Assembly (NCBI GenBank): GCA_949840345.1
Contig: CATKWX010000002.1
Location: 95,649-159,648, forward strand
DNA length: 64,000 nucleotides
Source of the DNA: an uncultured Eubacteriales bacterium
GTDB taxonomy: Bacteria; Bacillota; Clostridia; TANB77; CAG-508
Direction: 5' to 3'
The translations under genes were made by a program, and so were the position numbers. Positions 37,478 to 46,952 of this stretch are shown here, piece after piece; positions within the stretch are counted from its first letter, which is position 1; each line of letters begins with the position of its first letter. The notes beneath the pieces were generated by a model. The model searched no databases and was not told the origin of the DNA. It saw only the letters and a list, made by a program, of their open reading frames with translations.

Positions 37478-37927
37478 ATGATAACACCATTAGATATAGA
37501 AAATAAAAAATTCGGAAAACAAATGATGAATGGATACAATGTAGACGAAGTTGACGATTTCTTAGATGAGCTAACAGTAGATTATGAAAAATTATATAAA
37601 GAGAATGCAGAACTAAAAAGGAATACAGATGAATTAAGTAACAATATGGGTAAATACAAAAACATAGAAAGCACATTACAAAACACATTAATAATGGCAC
37701 AAAACACAGCAGAAGAAGTAAAAAATGCAGCAAAACAACAAGCAGAGCAAATTGTAAAAGAAGCAGAACTAACAGCTAGAACTAGAGTTGAGGAATTAAA
37801 TAATCAAATAACAATAAAAGAAAAAGAATTAGCAGATATGAAGAAAGAAATAGATGTGTATAAAGCAAAAATAGAATCATTACTAATAGCACAACTAGAA
37901 TTATTAAAAGATGTAAATAAAGAATAA
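37478..37927 (+). CDS. divIVA: Septum/pole protein DivIVA
   Basis: DivIVA binds negatively curved membrane at septa and poles and recruits division and growth proteins. The 149-residue protein begins MITPLDIENKKFGKQMMNGYNVDEVDDFLDELTVDY, whose first part is the conserved membrane-binding motif, followed by two coiled coils separated near residue 65. Length is slightly short of the Bacillus protein. AGGAGG precedes ATG 37478. Confidence 0.93.
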   Translation: MITPLDIENKKFGKQMMNGYNVDEVDDFLDELTVDYEKLYKENAELKRNTDELSNNMGKYKNIESTLQNTLIMAQNTAEEVKNAAKQQAEQIVKEAELTARTRVEELNNQITIKEKELADMKKEIDVYKAKIESLLIAQLELLKDVNKE

Positions 37928-37948
37928 GGCATACGCCTTATTTTTTTG
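37924..37948 (+). terminator. Terminator after divIVA
   Basis: AATAAGGC and GCCTTATT pair around ATAC, followed by TTTTTG. Confidence 0.9.
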
Positions 37949-37994
37949 TTTGATAATGTAATTTATTTGTGATATAATACCTACATTAAATAAG

Positions 37995-38130
37995 AAAAGT
38001 GGCTTCGCCACATGTGCATTTTGCTTCGCAAATATGCACGAATCAAGGTAACTTAACCTTGTTGCTTTAGAAAAATCTGGCGATTTTTCCTATGCAATAA
38101 AAAACGTAGGGGCGACAAGAAAGTCGTCCG
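37995..38130. repeat. Chain of short hairpins and a REP-like copy before trpS
   Basis: Successive inverted repeats: GTGGCTTCGCCAC, GTGCATTTTGCTTCGCAAATATGCAC, AAGGTAACTTAACCTT, AAAAATCTGGCGATTTTT, then the REP-like TAGGGGCGAC/GTCGTCCG at 38105-38130. No T-box motif is seen, so this is not an obvious tRNA-sensing leader for trpS. Confidence 0.6.
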
Positions 38131-38154
38131 AAGAATAAAGGGGCTGTAATTAAA

Positions 38155-39147
38155 ATGGAAAGAAAAAGAATATTAAGTGGAGTGCAATCTACAGGAAACT
38201 TAACACTAGGAAATTTCTTAGGAGCAATAAACAATTGGGTAACAATGCAAGAACAATATGACTGTTACTATATGATAGCAGACTTACATTCACTAACAGT
38301 AAGAAATGACCCTGAAACTTTAAGAGAAAATGCAAAAAAGCTTATTGCTTTGTATGTTGCAGCAGGATTAGACCCTGAAAAAAATAATATATTTGTTCAA
38401 TCACATGTAAGTGCTCATAGTGAACTATCTTGGATACTTAATTGCTATACATATATGGGAGAACTTGCAAGAATGACACAATTTAAGGATAAATCTGCAA
38501 AACACGCAGATAATATAAATAGTGGACTATTCACATATCCTGTACTTATGGCAGCAGATATAATTTTATATCAAGCAGATTTAGTTCCAGTTGGAGAAGA
38601 CCAAAAGCAACATCTAGAAATAACTCGTGATATTGCAGATAGGTTCAATAAAATATATGGAGATACATTTAAAATTCCAGAAGGATATATATCAAAAACA
38701 AGTGCAAAAATAATGGGCTTACAAAATCCAGAAGCAAAAATGAGCAAAAGTGCAACAAACTTAAATGATGTAATATTTTTAAATGATACTCCAGATGATA
38801 TAGTTAAAAAGTTTAAAAAAGCTGTAACAGATTCAGAAAATCAAGTAAAATTTGACCCACAAAATAAACCGGGAGTAAGTAACTTAATGCAAATATATGG
38901 AGCAGTTACAAATAAAACTAACGAAGAAATAGAAAAAGAGTTTGCAGGAATTGGATATGGGCAATTTAAAATGACAGTAGCTGAAGCTGTTGTAGAAAAA
39001 TTAAAACCAATACAAGAAAAATATAATGAAATATTACAAAACGAAGATTATATAAGAAAGATTTACACAAAAGGCGATGAGAATGCAAGAAAAATTGCAA
39101 ATGCAACCTTACAAGACGTAAAGCAAAAAGTAGGGCTTATTGTATAA
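38155..39147 (+). CDS. trpS: Tryptophanyl-tRNA synthetase
   Basis: TrpRS charges tRNA-Trp. The 330-residue class I enzyme shows the HIGH-like motif in STGNLTLGNFLGAINNW (about 10-26), DLHSLTV, the Trp pocket region YPVLMAADIILYQADLVPVGEDQ, and the KMSKS motif AKMSKSATN (about 194-202). Length is normal. RBS AAAGGGG lies before ATG 38155. No T-box leader was found. Confidence 0.96.
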   Translation: MERKRILSGVQSTGNLTLGNFLGAINNWVTMQEQYDCYYMIADLHSLTVRNDPETLRENAKKLIALYVAAGLDPEKNNIFVQSHVSAHSELSWILNCYTYMGELARMTQFKDKSAKHADNINSGLFTYPVLMAADIILYQADLVPVGEDQKQHLEITRDIADRFNKIYGDTFKIPEGYISKTSAKIMGLQNPEAKMSKSATNLNDVIFLNDTPDDIVKKFKKAVTDSENQVKFDPQNKPGVSNLMQIYGAVTNKTNEEIEKEFAGIGYGQFKMTVAEAVVEKLKPIQEKYNEILQNEDYIRKIYTKGDENARKIANATLQDVKQKVGLIV

Positions 39148-39159
39148 ATTTTATATAAT

Positions 39160-39325
39160 AATCAAATAATAATAAAATTTTTTATTCCGAACTCCTCGAC
39201 GTTTATGTAGGGAACAGACCAACGTCGTTCCGTCAAATTTTCTAAATATCGAGACACACTCTACTTGCTTAAGAGACATAATGACTCAGGGTCGAACTCG
39301 TAAAAAATTTTATTATTATTTGATT
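39160..39325. repeat. MITE-like insert in a palindrome, with a nested REP-like copy
   Basis: Arms at 39160-39193 and 39291-39325 (CAAATAATAATAAAATTTTT... with GAACTC at the inner ends) are complementary over about 30 nt. The insert contains a REP-like hairpin at 39206-39232 and AT-rich sequence without a reading frame. A further REP-like copy lies at 39349-39374. Both sit in the 303-nt gap between trpS and obg, which contains nothing else recognisable. Confidence 0.7.
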
Positions 39326-39450
39326 GTTAAAAATTCATTGCAAATCCTGTAGGGAACAGACCAACGTCGTTCCGACTTAAAAGGAATACCCTAACAACAA
39401 TAATTAATAACACAAAATTTGCTTAAAGCAAATTTTGAAAGGAGAAAATG

Positions 39451-40726
<1,276 letters not shown>

Positions 40727-40759
40727 TGCTCTTCCAAAATTGTGGCGAAAAAAATAATT

Positions 40760-40805
40760 AAAATGTAAAGTTTTTTCGATATATCGAAAAAACTTTACAT
40801 TTTAA
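40760..40805. terminator. Perfect AT-rich palindrome
   Basis: AAAATGTAAAGTTTTTTCGA and its exact complement meet at TATA. It separates obg from the ATPase gene and looks like an unoccupied site of the kind carrying MITE-like inserts elsewhere. Confidence 0.75.
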
Positions 40806-40838
40806 AATATTTGTGCTAAAATTAATTTGGGTGATGAA

Positions 40839-42041
40839 ATGATAAAGAGGAACTTATATTTAGATAAAATTAGAGATTTCTATGATGAAGTTAGCTTAAT
40901 AAAAATAATATATGGACTTAGAAGGTCTGGAAAATCAGTTATATTAACGCAAATAATAAGTGAATTAAAAGATAAGGGAATAGATGATGGGCATATTATT
41001 TATATAAATTTCGAGTCTTTAGAATACAGCTTTATAAAAAATGCTGAAGATTTGTATAAATATATTAAATCACTTTCAAAAGATAAAAAAATTCACTATG
41101 TTTTTTTAGATGAAATTCAAAAAGTTTCAGAATTCGAAAAAGGAATTAATTCATTAAGAATAACAAACAATTTTAGTATATTTATAACAGGCTCTAATAG
41201 TAAAATGACATTTATGGAGCTTTCAACAGACCTTTCAGGTAGATATGTTAGTTTTAGAGTTAACCCACTAACATTTAAAGAAGCTGTTAAAATAACTAAT
41301 ACAAAGAAAGAAGATTATGAAAAATTATTATTTGATATATTTGAATGGGGAACTCTTCCTCAAAGATTTTCTTTTGAAAAAGAGCCAACAAAATTAAACT
41401 ATATTTCAGATGTGTATGATTCTATTTTATTAAAAGATGTAATAGAAAGAATGAATATAAAAGACATTACTTCATTTAATAAAATATTACAATACATTTT
41501 AGAAATAGAAGGTAAAGAATTTTCAAGTGGAAATATTTTAACATATTTGAAAAATGAGCATAAAGATATATCTACAGAAACTTTATATAATTATGTAGAT
41601 ACTCTTTGCTCAACATTTATGATAAATAGAGTGTATAGATACGATATACATGGAAAAGAAGTATTAAAGACATTAAATAAGTTTTATGCTTCAGATTTAG
41701 GAATAAAGAAAATAAAAACTAATAATAAGGAAGTAAATTATTCAATTGCTTTAGAAAATTTAGTTTTTAATGAACTAATTGCTAAAGGATATGATGTTTA
41801 TATAGGAAAAACTAAAAAGGGTGAAGTAGACTTTGTTGTAACTAAAAATAAAGACTTAAAATATGTTCAAGTATGTTTTCATTTAAATACAGAAGAAACA
41901 ATAAAAAGAGAATTCGGAGCATACGAATGCATTAGTGATAATTACCCTAAATATGTACTATCATTGGACAAAGAAGATTTTTCTAGAAATGGAATTAAAC
42001 ATTTAAATATAATAGATTTTATGATGTCAGATGATTTTTAA
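40839..42041 (+). CDS. AAA-type ATPase of the DUF4143 family
   Basis: The 400-residue protein has Walker A GLRRSGKSVIL (about 23-33), Walker B HYVFLDEIQKV, a sensor region SIFITGSNSKM, and a C-terminal DUF4143 domain with a restriction-nuclease-like core (KKGEVDFVVTKNKDLKYVQVC). The family is common in bacteria, often strain-specific, and of uncertain function. ATG 40839 is preferred over TTG 40827 because GGTGA lies before it. It is 19 nt ahead of maf but flanked by a palindrome, suggesting an insertion between obg and maf. Confidence 0.85.
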   Translation: MIKRNLYLDKIRDFYDEVSLIKIIYGLRRSGKSVILTQIISELKDKGIDDGHIIYINFESLEYSFIKNAEDLYKYIKSLSKDKKIHYVFLDEIQKVSEFEKGINSLRITNNFSIFITGSNSKMTFMELSTDLSGRYVSFRVNPLTFKEAVKITNTKKEDYEKLLFDIFEWGTLPQRFSFEKEPTKLNYISDVYDSILLKDVIERMNIKDITSFNKILQYILEIEGKEFSSGNILTYLKNEHKDISTETLYNYVDTLCSTFMINRVYRYDIHGKEVLKTLNKFYASDLGIKKIKTNNKEVNYSIALENLVFNELIAKGYDVYIGKTKKGEVDFVVTKNKDLKYVQVCFHLNTEETIKREFGAYECISDNYPKYVLSLDKEDFSRNGIKHLNIIDFMMSDDF

Positions 42042-42059
42042 GTAGAGGAGTGATAAAAA

Positions 42060-42647
42060 ATGAAAATTATATTAGCGTCAAAATCTCCAATGAGGAAAAA
42101 ATTAATGGATTTAGTAACAACGAATTATGAGGTAATTGTGAGCAATGCAGATGAAACTCATGTAGAAGGATTAACAATAGAAGAAGAATCAAAAAGACTA
42201 GCATATATTAAAGCTAAAAAGGTATTTGATGAAACTAGTGGCGATAGAATTATTATAGGCTCAGACACAATGATATTAAAAGACAATAAAGTATACGAAA
42301 AGCCAAAAGACGAACAAGATGCAAAAAGAATGTTACAAGAATTGCAAGGTGGTAAATACGAGGCAATAACTAGCTTATGTGTATTAGTAGAAGAAAAAGG
42401 TGCATATAAGGAATACATAGACTATGATAAAACCACAGCTTATTTAAAAAATATAAGTGATGAAGAAATAGACAGATACATTAAAACAGGTGAAGCACTA
42501 AATAAAGCTGGAGCGCATAACCCACAAGGAAAATTTTGTGTATTTGTAGATAAAATAGAAGGAAATCCTACAACAATAGGTGGAATGCCAATGCATAAAT
42601 TATATGATATTTTGAAAGAATACATAAACAAAAACGGAGAAGTTTAA
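42060..42647 (+). CDS. maf: Maf-family nucleotide pyrophosphatase
   Basis: Maf proteins hydrolyse non-canonical or pyrimidine nucleoside triphosphates and influence septation. The 195-residue product begins IILASKSPMRKKLMDL (ASxSxxR motif), with the catalytic Asp in IIGSDTMI and KPKDEQDAKRMLQELQG. AGAGGAG precedes ATG 42060. The family name is certain; preferred substrate is not. Confidence 0.93.
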   Translation: MKIILASKSPMRKKLMDLVTTNYEVIVSNADETHVEGLTIEEESKRLAYIKAKKVFDETSGDRIIIGSDTMILKDNKVYEKPKDEQDAKRMLQELQGGKYEAITSLCVLVEEKGAYKEYIDYDKTTAYLKNISDEEIDRYIKTGEALNKAGAHNPQGKFCVFVDKIEGNPTTIGGMPMHKLYDILKEYINKNGEV

Positions 42648-42667
42648 ACCTTCTCCGTTTTGCTTTA
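42637..42667. terminator. Terminator after maf
   Basis: AAACGGAGAAG and CTTCTCCGTTTT pair around TTTAAAC; the left arm overlaps the last maf codons. Confidence 0.85.
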
Positions 42668-42695
42668 AAACATACTATGTTTTAAGTATAGTTCT

Positions 42696-43694
42696 TTATT
42701 CGTTTTCTTTAAGCAAAGAGTCAATAAGCTTAGCTTTTTCTTTTTCAGACAAGTTATCCCATGCTTCCTGATTTTCTTCAGGATTAACCTCAATAATTTT
42801 ATTATCGGGGTCATTAAGGATATTATTACTTTCCTGTTCAGAATTCAGCTGCTGTTGCTTTTCACTTATGTCTTGTGCAAATCCGATGTTGTCAAAAGTA
42901 ATTATGTTTATGGTTCCGTTTGATTCGTCCACATACGAAACTTCAACTTTATCGCCTTCACGAGTAATCGGAAGTTCCTCTGAAATCATATATGAGGCAA
43001 GATAGAGCTTGGTTTCGTCACCGTCCAAAATCATGTAGTAATAGGTGTTTCCGTTTTCGATATTAGAACCAATTCGTGTTACAATGCCCGTAACAGAATA
43101 ACCATACGCTTCTGCGCCGAAATCTACTGAAGAGCCACTGTTATTAACTGCATTTATGTAAGCTCTTTTTGCTTCCATAATAGTGTTTCCACTTGCTACA
43201 ATAGAGTAATCCTCTATATTTAACATAGCATATTGCTTAACAAGACCTTCAGAGTCCTTAAGTGTGCAGAAATATGTTGGAATTCCAGATACATTCAAAG
43301 GAATAGGCGTTGTTGCTTTATATCCCATATTTTGTACCTTTCCTTCAGCACTTCGCATTGCGGCGTCTTCTGTTGCACCAACCATTCTGTACAAGGTTGC
43401 AGACTTATCTCTGGTATTAACCATTATAAAGCCTACTGTGCCATCATCTGCTCCAGCAGAGCTTAAGCCGGTGTAATAGTAACAATTGCCGTCGTTATAT
43501 ACCGTTGTAATGTGTTCCGTCATTGTTAACTTGTCTTTTCCGGAAAAATTCCATGGACCGTGAACATATTCTCCATAGTTTTTAATTTGGGTTTTGATGT
43601 AATCTTCGGTTTGAATAATATCAATCCATTTTTTGTATATTATGTAAAATTTATCAATAAAAAAATTAATAAAAATAGAAAAAATGTTTGACAT
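42696..43694 (-). pseudogene. N-terminally truncated membrane-associated protein, probably a remnant
   Basis: From about WIDIIQTEDYIKTQI onward the 333 residues read as the C-terminal half of a larger protein type seen in Firmicutes (GIPTYFCTLKDSEGLVKQYAMLNI, then an OB-like region VTGIVTRIGSNIENGNTYYYMI and an acidic Gln/Glu tail). The expected N-terminal half with membrane segments is missing. The open frame runs into the lexA promoter, and the only start (ATG 43694) lies in its -35 box without a ribosome site. Codons are richer in C and G than around it. I read it as a decayed import. Confidence 0.55.
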
Positions 43695-43716
43695 ACTTCT
43701 GTTTGTGTGATATGAT
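43688..43716 (+). promoter_or_regulatory. Promoter for lexA
   Basis: TTGACA at 43688-43693 and TATGAT at 43711-43716, spacer 17 nt, 33 nt before ATG 43749. No clear GAACNNNNGTTC box is visible. Confidence 0.75.
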
Positions 43717-43748
43717 ATTGTCAAATAAGTTTTAGGAGTGATGTATAA

Positions 43749-44402
43749 ATGAAAAAGAAGTCATCAGATGAGTTAAATAAAAGGGAAAAGGCAATACTTA
43801 AGTTCATAGAAAAGCACGTTTTAAATCATGGGTATCCACCATCAGTTAGAGAAATAGGAAAAGCAGTTGGCTTAAGTTCAACAGCAACAGTACATGGTTA
43901 CATAGCAAAACTAACAGAAAAAGGTTATATTAAAAAAGAAGACCAAAAAGGAAGAACATTAAAACTATTAAAGGGAGGACTTGCAGATAATCAACCTAGA
44001 GCAGAAAAACCAGTATATAGTGGAAAAGAATTAGTAGAAGTTCCTGTTATAGGAAAAATTACAGCAGGAGAACCAATTTTAGCTGTAGAAAATGTAACAG
44101 ATACATTCCCTATACCAATAGACTTTGTTGGAAATAGCGAAAGCTTTATGCTTACAGTTAGAGGCGAAAGCATGATAGAAGCAGGAATATTAGATGGAGA
44201 TTACATATTAGTAAAAAAACAAAACACAGCAAATAATGGACAAATAGTAGTAGCATTAATCGGAGAAGAGGCAACAGTAAAAACATTTTATAAAGAAAAA
44301 GACCACATAAGATTACAACCGGAAAATTGCACAATGGACCCAATAATAGTACCAACTTGTGAAATATTAGGAAAAGTAGCAGGCGTATTTAGAAAAATGT
44401 AA
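43749..44402 (+). CDS. lexA: SOS repressor LexA
   Basis: LexA represses SOS genes and cleaves itself with RecA. The 217-residue product has a winged HTH ([37 protein letters not shown]), the cleavage site Ala-Gly in KITAGEP, the catalytic Ser in [10 protein letters not shown] and the Lys in TVKTFYKE. It is slightly longer than Bacillus LexA at the linker. GGAGTG lies before ATG 43749. Its operator does not look like the Bacillus consensus, so its target motif may differ. Confidence 0.95.
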   Translation: MKKKSSDELNKREKAILKFIEKHVLNHGYPPSVREIGKAVGLSSTATVHGYIAKLTEKGYIKKEDQKGRTLKLLKGGLADNQPRAEKPVYSGKELVEVPVIGKITAGEPILAVENVTDTFPIPIDFVGNSESFMLTVRGESMIEAGILDGDYILVKKQNTANNGQIVVALIGEEATVKTFYKEKDHIRLQPENCTMDPIIVPTCEILGKVAGVFRKM

Positions 44403-44419
44403 TTTAAATTAGGTAGAAA

Positions 44420-44456
44420 TAGGGGGCAAGATTAAAAATCTGCCCTCATTTTTTGT
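44420..44456 (+). terminator. Terminator after lexA
   Basis: GGGGGCAAGATT and AATCTGCCCTC pair around AAA, followed by ATTTTTTG. Confidence 0.85.
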
Positions 44457-44475
44457 ACAAAAATTATTGTAACAT

Positions 44476-44503
44476 TGTAGGGGGCGGACCCATAACGCCG
44501 CCC
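44476..44503. repeat. REP-like hairpin upstream of the transposase
   Basis: TGTAGGGGGCGGACCC...GCCGCCC, 34 nt before the RAYT start. Confidence 0.75.
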
Positions 44504-44536
44504 ATCCTCAAAGGAATATCACAAAGGAGGAAATGT

Positions 44537-45052
44537 ATGAAAAAAGAATTACCAAAACGAAAAAATATAAGAATACCAGAATACGATTATTCACAAAATG
44601 GATATTATTTTATAACAATATGCACGAAAAACAAGGAAAAAATATTGTCAATCATTGTAGGGGTCGGCGTCCCCGACGACCCGTCATATAATAATGAGTA
44701 TGAAATTAGATTAACAATGTTTGGATTAATTGCTGAAAAATTTATAAATTCAATAAACAATACATATAAAGATATAAAAATAGATAATTATGTTATTATG
44801 CCAAATCATATACATATGATTTGTGGTATAGAAAAATATGAAGGCGGGTCGTCGAGGACGCCGACCCCTACAAATGCAAAAATACCATTTTTGATATCTA
44901 CATTTAAAAGGTTAACAAATAAAAAATGTAATCAATTTATCTGGCAACGAAATTATTATGAGCATATTATAAGAAATGAAAAAGAATACATACGAATTTT
45001 GGAATACATTGAATATAATCCGTTAAATTGGATATACGACAAATATTATTAA
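44537..45052 (+). mobile_element. REP-associated tyrosine transposase (RAYT, IS200-like)
   Basis: RAYTs are single-domain HUH (Y1) transposases related to IS200/IS605 that mobilise REP hairpins. The 171-residue product has YFITICTKN, the HUH motif in MPNHIHMICGI, and the Tyr-containing ISTFKRL...IWQRNYYEHIIRNEKEYIRILEYIEYNPLNW, typical of the family. Two REP-like hairpins are part of its own reading frame (44656-44683 as VGVGVPDDP and 44844-44872 as GGSSRTPTPT). AGGAGG precedes ATG 44537. It is the only transposase in the window and the obvious candidate for spreading the roughly 27 REP-like copies. Confidence 0.9.
44656..44872. repeat. Two REP-like hairpins inside the transposase frame
   Basis: 44656-44683 (TGTAGGGGTCGGCGTCCCCG...) and 44844-44872 (the same family in opposite orientation, ending GACCCCTACA) are mutual inverted copies inside the RAYT gene, read without breaking its frame. 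Confidence 0.8.
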
Positions 45053-45124
45053 AATTGACATAATTTGCATAATTAACATAAATATGTTATAATTATTTAT
45101 ATGTTGTTATAAGAGGTGATGTAT

Positions 45125-45859
45125 GTGAATAAACATGATAAAATTTTTGGTGATGTAAAACAATTTATAGAATGTGCAGTAGATGGAAGAGAAATTCCTA
45201 GTGATGTTGTATCAAGAGTAGTAAATTATAATAAGATTGCAATGCTCGATGTATTAATTAGAGAAGGTGCTAAGAGGGCTGCTTCTAAAGGGAATCATTC
45301 AGGGTATAATATGGCACTATTAAATCTCATAAGGACAGAAGCTGCAGAACAAGGCAAAGAACTTACAACAAGTCAAGAAATGGAATTGATTGATAAAATG
45401 TTTACTGGAAAACTTGAAAAAACACTAGGTGAAGAACTTAAAAGTGATGAATATAAATCAGCTAGTAGAGAACCTATAACAGAATGGCCAAAAAAGGGTT
45501 TTGCTTATGTAAAACAATTTATAGATTGTGCAGTAGATGCAAGAGAAATTCCTAGTGATGTGGTATCAAGAGTAGTAGATTGTAATAAGATTGCAATGCT
45601 CGAGGTATTAATTAAAGAAGGTGTTGAGAAAGCTGATTCTGAAAAGAATCATGTAATGTATAGTATTGCATGGTTAAATGTCATAAGGACAGAAGCTGCA
45701 GGACAAGGCAAAGAACTTACAGAAAGTCAAGAAATGGAATTACTTGGTAAAATGTCTACTGGAAAACTTGGAAAAACACTAGGAGAAGAACTTAAAAGTA
45801 ATAAATATAAATGTACTCATAGAGAATCTATAACAGAAGGAAGAGAAGTAGGAGATTAG
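45125..45859 (+). CDS. Protein of two tandem 118-residue repeats, unknown
   Basis: GTG 45125 (after GAGGTG) gives 244 residues built of two copies of one unit, period 354 nt: VKQFIECAVDGREIPSDVVS at about residue 11 and VKQFIDCAVDAREIPSDVVS at about 129. The nucleotide identity of the copies is very high, so the duplication is recent. Each unit is helical and charged, with EGKELT-like linkers; no transmembrane segment or known domain. The gene has its own terminator and lies between the transposase and pflA. Confidence 0.7.
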   Translation: MNKHDKIFGDVKQFIECAVDGREIPSDVVSRVVNYNKIAMLDVLIREGAKRAASKGNHSGYNMALLNLIRTEAAEQGKELTTSQEMELIDKMFTGKLEKTLGEELKSDEYKSASREPITEWPKKGFAYVKQFIDCAVDAREIPSDVVSRVVDCNKIAMLEVLIKEGVEKADSEKNHVMYSIAWLNVIRTEAAGQGKELTESQEMELLGKMSTGKLGKTLGEELKSNKYKCTHRESITEGREVGD

Positions 45860-45892
45860 ATTTATAATAAATGTAAAAATATATACAAACAA

Positions 45893-45925
45893 AATGGGTC
45901 GCTTTGATAAGTGACCCATTTGTTT
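45893..45925. terminator. Bidirectional terminator
   Basis: AAATGGGTCGCTT and AAGTGACCCATTTG pair around TGAT, between the convergent duplicated-domain gene and pflA. Confidence 0.85.
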
Positions 45926-45935
45926 ACAATATTTC

Positions 45936-46667
45936 TTATAACCCCAATAATTCTTTTGCGCGTTTTACGTCGTCGGAATTTGCTGGTCTTATATTTTCTA
46001 ATTCGTATTTGCAACCTAAATCTTGCCATTTGAATTTGCCCATATCGTGATATGGCAAAATTTCTACTTTTTGTACGGTTTTTAAAGATTTTATAAACAT
46101 TCTTAAATCTATTAAATCTTGTGTATCGTCTGTAATTCCTGGTATTAATACTTGCCTTATCCACATTGGAATATTATTATCGCTTAAATATTTTGCAAAT
46201 GCTAATTCTCTTTTATTAGAAAAGCCAACTAAATCTTTACTTTTTTCATCATTTATATGTTTTATATCTAACAAGACTAAATCTGTGTATTTTAGTAATT
46301 CTTTTATATCGTCTGTGATTTCAAACATTCCTGAGGTATCTATTGCTGTATGAATTCCTTGTTGTTTTAATCTTTTGAAAAGATTAGTTACAAATTTTAC
46401 TTGCAATAGAGGTTCCCCACCAGTAACTGTAACACCACCATTAGAGGGAAGTATATATGCTTTATAGCTTTCAATTCTACTTACTAAATCGTCTACACTT
46501 CTTAATTCACCACCATTAACATCCCATGTATCACGATTATGGCAGTATTTGCAACGAAGTGCACAGCCTTGCATAAATATTACGTATCTAATTCCTGGTC
46601 CATCTACAGTACCAAATGATTCTATTGAGTGTATTCTTCCATAATTTTCTTTATCTATATTTTCCAT
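45936..46667 (-). CDS. pflA: Pyruvate formate-lyase activating enzyme
   Basis: This radical-SAM enzyme installs the glycyl radical on PflB. The 243-residue product has IESFGTVDGPGIRYVIFMQGC and the cluster-binding CxxxCxxC as CALRCKYCHNRDTW (about 30-43), then GGVTVTGGEPLLQ and DIKHIN. Normal length. It lies 285 nt downstream of pflB on the same strand, separated by a MITE-like element that may reduce cotranscription. Confidence 0.95.
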   Translation of the reverse strand: MENIDKENYGRIHSIESFGTVDGPGIRYVIFMQGCALRCKYCHNRDTWDVNGGELRSVDDLVSRIESYKAYILPSNGGVTVTGGEPLLQVKFVTNLFKRLKQQGIHTAIDTSGMFEITDDIKELLKYTDLVLLDIKHINDEKSKDLVGFSNKRELAFAKYLSDNNIPMWIRQVLIPGITDDTQDLIDLRMFIKSLKTVQKVEILPYHDMGKFKWQDLGCKYELENIRPANSDDVKRAKELLGL

Positions 46668-46699
46668 AAAATTAATCCTTTCAAATATATAATTAAGAA

Positions 46700-46862
46700 T
46701 TATAACGTATTTGAAATACTAATATATATAATTTGTTAACTCACTCCCAACTGCATAACAAGCTGTATGCCGAAATTTACTTTCGTAATTTCTTCTACAG
46801 CTTGTAATTTGTCGGTCCCCACATTCGTTCGTTACAAATTATATATATTATATTTCAAATTT
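46700..46862. repeat. MITE-like element, family 1, copy 1
   Basis: The core (46721-46850) reads ACTCACTCCCAACTGCATAA...GGTCCCCACATTCGTTC between inverted AATATATATAATTTG/CAAATTATATATATT arms. It is the reverse orientation of the copies at 52183-52324 and 55411-55550. Locus-specific ATTTGAAATA/TATTTCAAAT arms extend the palindrome. No ORF. Confidence 0.85.
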
Positions 46863-46911
46863 TGAGTGACGATTTAAGTACAAGCAAATTATATAAAATA
46901 TTTAAACAAAT

Positions 46912-46937
46912 ATAGGGCGTATCTAAACGCCCCATAT
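46912..46937 (-). terminator. Terminator after pflB
   Basis: ATAGGGCGT and ACGCCCCAT pair around ATCTAA, downstream of pflB on the minus strand. Confidence 0.7.
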
Positions 46938-46952
46938 TAAATATAAATCAAA

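Noticed and set aside
37985..38154. T-box leader for trpS
   Set aside because: Several hairpins are present, but no T-box sequence or terminator/antiterminator pair could be recognised.
43680..43724. N-terminal extension of the truncated gene at 42696
   Set aside because: Those codons are the antisense of the lexA promoter (TTGACA-N17-TATGAT) and have no ribosome site.
43720..43748. Bacillus-type LexA box at lexA
   Set aside because: No GAAC-N4-GTTC motif could be found near the promoter.
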